Source of the DNA: Alphaproteobacteria bacterium | GTDB taxonomy: Bacteria > Pseudomonadota > Alphaproteobacteria > Rhizobiales > Beijerinckiaceae | NCBI GenBank assembly: GCA_009921785.1 | Contig: RFXE01000091.1 | Span: 1-7,051 of the forward strand | Direction: 5' to 3' | Length of the DNA: 7,051 bases | Shown: positions 1-5,206 of the stretch, piece after piece | Layout of the letters: the number at the start of each line of letters is the position of its first letter | How positions within the stretch are numbered: the first letter of the stretch is position 1 | The notes under the pieces: generated by a model | Database searches by the model: none | Seen by the model: the letters and a program-made list of their open reading frames with translations, nothing else | What the model was told of the DNA's origin: nothing | Made by a program: the position numbers and the translations under genes

Positions 1-59
1 GCGCTCGCGCCCGTTCTCATTCCCGCCCCGAGCCCCCGTCGGCTTGACGAAACCCCGCT

Positions 60-69
60 CTGACGTCAG
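60..69. promoter_or_regulatory. 10-bp perfect palindrome CTGACGTCAG upstream of accA
   Basis: The perfect palindrome CTGACGTCAG lies 47 bp before the accA start codon. A TTGACG hexamer sits at 44-49, but no convincing -10 box is found at normal spacing (TACTCT at 70-75 is 20 bp away). It could be a dimeric regulator site or chance in this short leader. No known operator was recognised. Confidence 0.2.
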
Positions 70-75
70 TACTCT

Positions 76-94
76 GCGCCCGCCTCCCGGGCGC
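76..94 (+). promoter_or_regulatory. GC-rich hairpin in the accA leader
   Basis: Perfect inverted repeat: GCGCCCG (76-82), loop CCTCC (83-87), CGGGCGC (88-94). All seven base pairs are G-C. It ends 10 nt before the AAGG ribosome binding site of accA (105-108) and 22 nt before the ATG. No T-run follows, so a classical intrinsic terminator of an upstream gene is unlikely on the plus strand. It could be a 5'-UTR element affecting accA translation or mRNA stability, or a terminator stem of an unusual kind. The structure is seen in the sequence; the role is inferred. Confidence 0.35.
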
Positions 95-116
95 CGCATG
101 CAACAAGGCTTGGCTG

Positions 117-1070
117 ATGCGTTCCTATCTCGATTTTGAAAAAGCCGTCGCCGAAATCGATGCAAAAATCGATGAGCTGACCGGAGTGGTCGCCGCTGGC
201 GGATCTGTGGCGCTCAATGACGAAATCAACCGCTTGGAAACCAAGGCGCAGGCGCTGCTGAAAGACCTCTACAGCGCGCTCACCCCTTGGCAAAAAGCGA
301 TGGTCGCGCGCCATCCTTTGCGGCCGCATTTCAAAGATTACATCACAAGGCTGATCGAAGATTTTTCACCACTCGCGGGCGACCGCGCCTTCGGTGAGGA
401 TGAAGCGATTGTCGGCGGGCTTGGTCGGTTCAAAGGACAATCCGTTTGCATCATCGGTCAAGAAAAAGGCTGGGATACAGAAAGCCGTATCCGTCATAAT
501 TTCGGCATGGCGATGCCCGAGGGCTATCGCAAAGCGATCCGTTTGATGGAACTCGCCGACCGGTTCGGCCTGCCTGTGATTTCCTTTGTCGATACAGCAG
601 GCGCCTATCCCGGTATTGGCGCGGAAGAGCGCGGCCAAGCAGAAGCCATTGCCCGCTCGACAGAAGCCTGCCTTGCGCTCGGCACGCCAAATGTTGCGGT
701 CGTGATTGGTGAAGGCGGTTCAGGCGGCGCGGTTGCGATTGCCAGCGCCAACAGTGTCTTGATGCTGGAACATTCAATTTACACGGTAGCTTCCCCTGAA
801 GCCTCCGCTTCGATTTTGTGGCGTGATGCCGCGAAGGCGCAAGACGCTGCCACAAATATGAAGATTACCGCACAGGATCTGTTAAAATTCGGCATTATTG
901 ATGGGATCGTGTCCGAACCCGTCGGCGGTGCGCATCGCGATCCTGAAGCAGCCATCAAATCGGTCGGCTCATCGATTGAGACGGCGCTCAAAACGCTCGC
1001 GCCGCTTTCAAGCGATCAGGTCCGGTCAAAGCGCGCCGATAAATTTCTTGGTATTGGCCGAAAGCTCTGA
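117..1070 (+). CDS. accA: Acetyl-CoA carboxylase carboxyltransferase subunit alpha
   Basis: Carboxyltransferase alpha subunit of bacterial acetyl-CoA carboxylase. With AccD it moves the carboxyl group from carboxybiotin on AccB to acetyl-CoA, giving malonyl-CoA, the first committed step of fatty-acid synthesis in the cytoplasm. The 317 residues match the usual length (about 319 in E. coli). The N-terminal helical part (1-80) opens with YLDFEKAVAEIDAKIDEL. The crotonase-fold core carries EGYRKAIRLMELADRFGLP (135-153), DTAGAYPGIGAEERGQAEAI (159-178), GEGGSGG (198-204), SPEASASILW (226-235) and GGAHRDPEA (270-278). Two positions differ from E. coli: Ala161 for Pro in DTPGAYPG and Ala229 for Gly in SPEG; both are clear in the DNA and, from memory, occur in Bradyrhizobium relatives. 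ATG at 117 has a Shine-Dalgarno-like AAGG at 105-108, 8 nt upstream. The gene is complete; accD is not in the window. Confidence 0.97.
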   Translation: MRSYLDFEKAVAEIDAKIDELTGVVAAGGSVALNDEINRLETKAQALLKDLYSALTPWQKAMVARHPLRPHFKDYITRLIEDFSPLAGDRAFGEDEAIVGGLGRFKGQSVCIIGQEKGWDTESRIRHNFGMAMPEGYRKAIRLMELADRFGLPVISFVDTAGAYPGIGAEERGQAEAIARSTEACLALGTPNVAVVIGEGGSGGAVAIASANSVLMLEHSIYTVASPEASASILWRDAAKAQDAATNMKITAQDLLKFGIIDGIVSEPVGGAHRDPEAAIKSVGSSIETALKTLAPLSSDQVRSKRADKFLGIGRKL

Positions 1071-1100
1071 ACAGCCTCGACATTAGGTAAATTACTGGGC

Positions 1101-1192
1101 CTTATCGTTAAGACCTGATAAAGAGGCGATGGATAAGATCATTCCGAATCGAAATTATCCGGCCGGAACCTGCTGATGTTTATGCGCTTATC
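1101..1192. promoter_or_regulatory. Cluster of five TTATC/GATAA pentamers before the transpeptidase gene
   Basis: TTATC occurs at 1102-1106, 1155-1159 and 1188-1192, and its complement GATAA at 1117-1121 and 1132-1136. Three copies extend to CTTATC (1101-1106, 1187-1192, and 1132-1137 on the minus strand). The first three start 15 bp apart. Four copies lie in the accA-transpeptidase spacer and the fifth just inside the reading frame. A 10-bp palindrome, TCCGGCCGGA (1158-1167), overlaps the weak GGAA ribosome binding site (1165-1168). This could be an operator region for the transpeptidase gene. I do not recognise the motif as a defined regulator site. Confidence 0.25.
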
Positions 1193-2384
1193 AAAGGGTG
1201 CAGCCCTTCTTCTCACGCTCACACTGCTTGCCGGATGCAGCCTGGAACGTCGCGAACAAATTTCATCGCGCGCCGCCGCATCAACGATTCCCGCAGAAAC
1301 GCTCGCCGCAATGGATACAATCGGCACTGACCGCAATCAGCCGATTGTGATCCGGGCATTCAAAAAGGAATCCGAAATCGAAATTTGGAAACGGACACGC
1401 GCCGGTCAATACGCCCTGCTGAAGACCTATCCCGTGTGTCGCTGGTCAGGCCAGCTTGGTCCGAAGACGCGCGAAGGTGATCGCCAAGTGCCGGAAGGAT
1501 TCTACACCGTTACGCCGGGGCAAATGAATCCGAATTCAGCATTGTGGCTTTCATTCAATGTTGGTTATCCGAATGCGATGGAGCGTTCACTCGGTCGTAC
1601 GGGTGGTGACATCATGGTGCATGGCACCTGCTCGTCACGCGGATGCTACGCGATGACGAATGATCAAATGGATGAGATTTACGCGGTGATGCGTGAAGCC
1701 TTCCAAGGTGGTCAGAAGGCCGTGCAGTTTCAATCATACCCCTTCCGTATGACCGCTGAAAATCTCGCGAAGTTTCGCAATGATACCAATATGCCTTTCT
1801 GGAAAAATTTGAAGGAAGGCAATGATCGCTTCGAAGTCACAAAACGCGACATGGCGGTCGATTATTGTGGGACGCGTTACACATTCGGTGCAACAGATGC
1901 GCCGGGATGCGGTGAAACCGTTTCCGATCCCGATGCGGCAGCTGTTAGCGCCAAAATGCGCGAGGATGACGCAAAAGTCGCAAGCCTTATCGCCGGTGGA
2001 TTTAGCCCCGTACGCATGAGCTATTCGGATGGTGATCAGAATATTTTCTTCCGCGATCCCGCAAAAAAGAAGATCTTAGAAAAATATGCAGCCTCTGGCG
2101 AATTCAGCCGCCCTGAAGCCTTGGCTGCCGTGAAAGAACAAAAGCTTGATCTAAAAGGCAATGTGATTGCTGAAGCGCCGGCTCAGGCTTTGACCGATAA
2201 TGCCGATGCTTCAGGCGCGGCAATCGGTAACGCAACGCAAGCCAGCGCATCGACTCCCAAAGCAGACGCATCCAAGTCTGATCCATCCTTTTTTGAGAAA
2301 TGGTTTGGAACAACATCATCAATAAGCGATGCCGATAGTCTTGCCAATACCGCGCCGGTTCCCTTGCCTCCGCCACGCGGATAA
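1176..2384 (+). CDS. YafK-like L,D-transpeptidase family lipoprotein
   Basis: Predicted periplasmic, membrane-anchored enzyme of the L,D-transpeptidase (YkuD) family, YafK-like branch. Family members form or cut 3-3 crosslinks or links between peptidoglycan and outer-membrane proteins; E. coli YafK (LdtF/DpaA) releases Braun lipoprotein from murein. The 402 residues start with a lipoprotein signal (hydrophobic 9-19, lipobox LLAGC, lipidated Cys21); Ser22 at +2 fits outer-membrane sorting. The catalytic domain spans about 55-240: IVIRAFKKESEIEIWKR (57-73), GDRQVPEGFY (101-110) and MVHGTCSSRGCYAMT (147-161), with likely catalytic His149 and Cys157. FWKNLKEGNDRFE (208-220) resembles YafK. From about 245 on there is a long extension ending in an Ala/Ser/Asp-rich stretch and PVPLPPPRG; E. 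coli YafK is only about 246 residues. Start ATG 1176 has a weak GGAA; ATG 1182 is possible. It lies 105 bp after accA on the same strand. Whether it ligates or cleaves cannot be told. Confidence 0.88.
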   Translation: MFMRLSKGAALLLTLTLLAGCSLERREQISSRAAASTIPAETLAAMDTIGTDRNQPIVIRAFKKESEIEIWKRTRAGQYALLKTYPVCRWSGQLGPKTREGDRQVPEGFYTVTPGQMNPNSALWLSFNVGYPNAMERSLGRTGGDIMVHGTCSSRGCYAMTNDQMDEIYAVMREAFQGGQKAVQFQSYPFRMTAENLAKFRNDTNMPFWKNLKEGNDRFEVTKRDMAVDYCGTRYTFGATDAPGCGETVSDPDAAAVSAKMREDDAKVASLIAGGFSPVRMSYSDGDQNIFFRDPAKKKILEKYAASGEFSRPEALAAVKEQKLDLKGNVIAEAPAQALTDNADASGAAIGNATQASASTPKADASKSDPSFFEKWFGTTSSISDADSLANTAPVPLPPPRG

Positions 2385-2419
2385 AGTTTCTCATTTATAT
2401 TATATGTGTTTTGTGTAGT

Positions 2420-2433
2420 GGATCATTTGATCC
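2420..2433. promoter_or_regulatory. Inverted repeat GGATCA-TT-TGATCC in an AT-rich spacer
   Basis: GGATCA (2420-2425) and TGATCC (2428-2433) form a near-continuous palindrome between the transpeptidase gene and the methyltransferase. As RNA it would give a short stem (5 bp with an ATTT loop), too weak and without a T-run for a good terminator. It is better read as a possible protein-binding palindrome, or chance. Confidence 0.2.
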
Positions 2434-2449
2434 GATAGTGTTGCGTAAA

Positions 2450-2487
2450 AAAACATCATCAACGCGAACACGGTATTATCGTATAAT
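2450..2487 (+). promoter_or_regulatory. Candidate promoter for the FkbM methyltransferase, possibly leaderless
   Basis: TATTAT (2474-2479) resembles a -10 box; a transcript from it would start about 2485-2487, on the ATG at 2486. The matching -35 position reads AAAACA (2450-2455, 18-bp spacer), which is poor. A perfect TATAAT (2482-2487) overlaps the ATG itself. No Shine-Dalgarno sequence precedes the ATG, so a leaderless mRNA is plausible. The hexamers are seen; their activity is inferred. Confidence 0.25.
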
Positions 2488-3232
2488 GCCTTCACCAAAT
2501 ATTGTCGTCCATTCACAAGATGGGCCCATCATCATTAATATAAATGATCAAATTATCGGGCAATCGATCCTGAAAACAGGCGGATGGGAACGTCAAGAAA
2601 TCAATCTCATCATCCGTATCATTGAAAATCAATTTAAAAACAAAGAACAACTTATATTCTATGATGTTGGCGCGAATATCGGCACCCACAGTCTCGCTCT
2701 TGCGAAGCACTTCGGACCAAAAATAAAGATTAGAGCCTTCGAAGCTCAAAGGCCGATATTCAATATGTTGAACGGCACATTGGCGCTAAACGGTGTTTTA
2801 TCCGTCATAACTCACAACGTGGCGGTAAGCGATAAGGGCGATGAAACCATTCAGATCAGATTGCCTGATTACACAGCCAGAAATAATTTTGGCGGGCTGG
2901 AATTGATGGCACCGCAACTCAGCGATAACAAATCTATGAGTCTTTCATCTTCAGAAGATATAAAGACTGTAACGCTCGATGATTTTGATGAGCCGGTTGA
3001 TTTTATTAAAATGGACATCGAGGGTATGGAAGATCGGGCATTAAGGGGCGCGACGACTCTTTTCAAAAAAAATCAACCCCTCGCTTTCATTGAGATTTTG
3101 AAAACCGATCGCCTTTTTATATCCGATTTTTTTCGAAGCCGTTCTTACCAAGGCTTTGAAATTGGTGGCAACCTTCTTGCTCTCCCCGAAAATGTGCAAA
3201 TAAAATTTAATGGGGCCAGGCAGTTATTTTGA
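2486..3232 (+). CDS. FkbM family SAM-dependent methyltransferase
   Basis: Class I SAM-dependent methyltransferase of the FkbM family, whose members usually O-methylate hydroxyl groups of sugars, polyketides or lipid-linked glycans. The acceptor here is unknown. From ATG 2486 the protein has 248 residues. Visible: YDVGANIGTHS (59-69), the glycine-rich SAM loop; FEAQ (85-88), whose acidic residue should bind the SAM ribose; HNVAVSD (110-116); FIKMDIEGMEDRALRG (173-188), the FkbM hallmark; and AFIEI (200-204). It is cytoplasmic, with no signal or membrane segment. The frame is open back to a TTG at 2411 (25 extra residues), but those look non-conserved, and neither start has a Shine-Dalgarno sequence. 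Five sampled lines average about 39% GC against about 60% in accA, and the codons are AT-rich, which suggests transfer. No glycosyltransferase or polysaccharide gene is adjacent, unusual for this family. It converges on the GFA gene 21 bp downstream. Confidence 0.88.
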   Translation: MPSPNIVVHSQDGPIIININDQIIGQSILKTGGWERQEINLIIRIIENQFKNKEQLIFYDVGANIGTHSLALAKHFGPKIKIRAFEAQRPIFNMLNGTLALNGVLSVITHNVAVSDKGDETIQIRLPDYTARNNFGGLELMAPQLSDNKSMSLSSSEDIKTVTLDDFDEPVDFIKMDIEGMEDRALRGATTLFKKNQPLAFIEILKTDRLFISDFFRSRSYQGFEIGGNLLALPENVQIKFNGARQLF

Positions 3233-3253
3233 TAGACGTGTATGTCCACCCTC

Positions 3254-3664
3254 TCACTTGGGATCGACGCGATCAGACGGATGATTAACGCCATCAAAAA
3301 CCGTTACTTCGCCGAGATCATAAGGATTTACGCCCTCAAGACATCCCACATTATATCCAAAGATATTAGGGAATGAACGCCGCCGATGATGCGTATATAT
3401 TCCGCATGTATCGCAGAAAAAATGTTCGGCGATCTTTGTTCCAAATTGATAGCGCTTGAGATGATCGGCACCCTTCACAACGCGGAAGCCATCTTCCGGA
3501 ATACTTCCGGCAATCGCTCCGCGTCGGCGACAGAAAGAACAATCGCACCGCCGTGGATCAACAACGCCGTCGGGTAGATCCAGTTCGAGTTCAACAGAAC
3601 CGCAATGGCAGATCAGGCGATGTTGAAGGCCAATCTCTGTTGGTCCGATCTTTTTCAATCCCAT
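3254..3664 (-). CDS. GFA (CENP-V/GFA domain) family zinc protein
   Basis: Small cytoplasmic zinc protein of the GFA/CENP-V fold. The namesake, glutathione-dependent formaldehyde-activating enzyme (Gfa of Paracoccus), was described as helping form S-hydroxymethylglutathione; most relatives have no proven reaction, so the substrate here is open. The 136 residues are typical. All expected cysteines are present: CHC (19-21), CDCSFC (40-45) and CDTC (84-87), with CRRRGAI (45-51) and GIYTHHRRRSFPN (88-100) as family surroundings. The C-terminus (GYNVGCLEGVNPYDL, 103-117) also fits. ATG at 3664 is supported by AGAGG (complement of 3673-3677) 8 nt upstream. The MFS exporter gene ends 32 bp upstream on the same strand, so the two are probably co-transcribed with this gene second. 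The stop lies 21 bp from that of the convergent methyltransferase. Sampled lines are about 43% GC, lower than the flanking core genes. The family call is secure; formaldehyde activity is not. Confidence 0.9.
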   Translation of the reverse strand: MGLKKIGPTEIGLQHRLICHCGSVELELDLPDGVVDPRRCDCSFCRRRGAIAGSIPEDGFRVVKGADHLKRYQFGTKIAEHFFCDTCGIYTHHRRRSFPNIFGYNVGCLEGVNPYDLGEVTVFDGVNHPSDRVDPK

Positions 3665-3696
3665 AGTCTTTACCTCTTATGTTCTTAAATTGATTG

Positions 3697-5130
3697 CTAT
3701 GCGGTATGGCCCGACACATCGGCACCCGCCTTTGCATCAAGGCGTCGATGAAACAGAACTGAACTCGCGACAAGAACTGCCACAATCGCGAAGGCAATTC
3801 TGAAATCCTCAGGCTGCAAGGTGAGATCGCCTCTTATATATTGAAGGCTTTCGAGAATGATCGCTGCAAAAGCGACGCCCATCGATCCTGAAATTTGTTG
3901 AACTACACTGGCAAAACTCGAGGCCCGACTCAAATCATTCTGCTCGACCTCCGCATAGGCAATTGCATTGAGACAGGTGAATTGAAGCGAGCGGAAAAAC
4001 CCGCCTGTCAGCAAGATAGCTAGAATGATAAAATGCGGTGTCGCTGCTGAAAATACGGCAATCGCACCAAAAAATGCCGCGCTGATCAACCCGTTCATAA
4101 TCAAAATTTGTCTGAAGCCAAACCGCTTCAAAATGCGCGGCGCGGTGAATTTCATAATCAAAGCACCGGCAGACGACGCAAATGTCAAAGATCCGGATTG
4201 AAAGGCGGAAAGACCAAAGCCAATTTGAAGCATCAAAGGCAAAAGAAACGGATTGGAACCGATACCGGCGCGAAAAAAGAAGCCCCCCATAACGCTCGTA
4301 CGAAAAGTGGGTAGGGACAAAAGCGAAAGCTTTAAAATGGGATGATCAATGCGCTTTGCATGAAGGACATAGAAACCCAAACAAATAAGCCCAAAGAGAA
4401 TAAGACCTGGTGCGGCCGCTAACGGCAAGAGATCACGACCAAGAATCGTCAATCCAAAGACGAGACTCGAGAGGCCTAGGCCCGACAAAATAAAACCAAC
4501 ACCATCAAGCGGCGCGCGTTGATCCCCTTTCACATTGGGTATGAAACGCGTAGCGAGCACCATGCCAAGAATGCCCATGGGCAAATTGATAAAGAAGATC
4601 CAGCGCCAGTGAAAATAGGTGGTAAGAAATCCGCCAATTAAGGGGCCGATCACCGGACCTATAAGTGCAGGTAAAGTGAGATAGGACAATGCCTGCACAA
4701 GTTCGGATTTAGGCACGGCACGGACAAGAACGAAGCGTCCAACCGGCACCATCATGGCGCCACCCATACCTTGCACGAACCGCGCGGCAATGAACCCTGG
4801 TAAAGTGGTTGTGAAGGCGCATGCCAATGACGCGAGTGTGAAAACGGCAATTGCTGCACGGAAGATATGACGTGCGCCAAAGCGCTCCGCCATCCAACCA
4901 CTTATGGGAATGAATACGGCAAGACTTAAAAGATAAGACGTAAAAGCAAGCTTCAAAACAATGGGATCGATTCCGAGATCAATCGCAATGGCTGGCAATG
5001 ATGTCGCCAGCACCGTTGAATCCATGTTTTCTAGAAAAAGCGCGCTCGCAATCACAAGCGGCAAAATCATCGATTCAGGTATCAGGCGCCGCTTACCCAT
5101 GCCGTCTTCAGCAAGACCAGCGCGCGCCAT
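3697..5130 (-). CDS. DHA2 family (MdtD-like) MFS multidrug efflux transporter
   Basis: Inner-membrane drug:proton antiporter of the major facilitator superfamily, 14-helix DHA2 group. The 477 residues match the family (E. coli MdtD about 471) and contain: TM1 with LENMDSTVLATSLPAIA (33-49), including acidic Glu34 and Asp37; motif A GWMAERFGARHIF (78-90); motif B ARFVQGMGGAMMVPVGR (116-132); motif C GPVIGPLIGG (158-167); HWRWIFFINLPMGI (174-187); RAGIGSNPFLLPLMLQIGFG (287-306); and RSLQFTCLNAIAYAEV (380-395). GGAMMVPVGR and RIGSG-like stretches resemble MdtD most closely as I recall it. The substrate is unknown; no TolC or membrane-fusion partner is nearby, so it would pump to the periplasm. 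ATG at 5130 has AGTAGG with a short 4-nt gap; Met11 (5100) is an alternative. It begins 76 bp after the secA stop and is followed 32 bp later by the GFA gene, probably one transcript. Sampled GC is about 48%. Confidence 0.93.
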   Translation of the reverse strand: MARAGLAEDGMGKRRLIPESMILPLVIASALFLENMDSTVLATSLPAIAIDLGIDPIVLKLAFTSYLLSLAVFIPISGWMAERFGARHIFRAAIAVFTLASLACAFTTTLPGFIAARFVQGMGGAMMVPVGRFVLVRAVPKSELVQALSYLTLPALIGPVIGPLIGGFLTTYFHWRWIFFINLPMGILGMVLATRFIPNVKGDQRAPLDGVGFILSGLGLSSLVFGLTILGRDLLPLAAAPGLILFGLICLGFYVLHAKRIDHPILKLSLLSLPTFRTSVMGGFFFRAGIGSNPFLLPLMLQIGFGLSAFQSGSLTFASSAGALIMKFTAPRILKRFGFRQILIMNGLISAAFFGAIAVFSAATPHFIILAILLTGGFFRSLQFTCLNAIAYAEVEQNDLSRASSFASVVQQISGSMGVAFAAIILESLQYIRGDLTLQPEDFRIAFAIVAVLVASSVLFHRRLDAKAGADVSGHTA

Positions 5131-5152
5131 AAAACCTACTCACACAATCACG

Positions 5153-5171
5153 ACGACGAAACAATCGTCGT
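5153..5171 (-). terminator. Possible weak terminator or attenuator hairpin after secA
   Basis: ACGACGA (5153-5159) and TCGTCGT (5165-5171) form a 7-bp stem with a 5-nt loop. The left arm can also be 5150-5156, because CGA repeats. It lies 35 bp beyond the secA stop and 22 bp before the MFS start. On the minus strand no T-run directly follows it (the nearest TTTT, 5131-5134, is about 18 nt away), so termination would be weak and read-through from secA into the MFS gene is possible. Confidence 0.25.
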
Positions 5172-5206
5172 AGATGCGCGGCGAAGACACAAACAAAGAC
5201 CGGCAA

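Noticed and set aside
1..63. Open frame from base 1 to a TGA at 61-63, possibly the tail of an upstream gene such as xerD
   Set aside because: The 20 codons (Pro/Arg-rich) show no similarity I can recognise, and all forward frames here are too short to judge; the upstream gene cannot be named.
451..855. Minus-strand open frame of 134 codons inside accA
   Set aside because: Its translation is rich in Arg/Gln/Trp/His, typical of an antisense shadow, and it overlaps the most conserved part of AccA.
2411..2485. TTG at 2411 as the methyltransferase start
   Set aside because: It has no ribosome binding site, and the 25 extra residues look unlike the family and overlap the AT-rich spacer; kept only as an alternative.
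3254..5130. A biosynthetic or defence cluster formed by FkbM, GFA and MFS genes together
   Set aside because: The methyltransferase is on the opposite strand, has a different composition, and no core biosynthetic, nuclease or regulator gene accompanies them.
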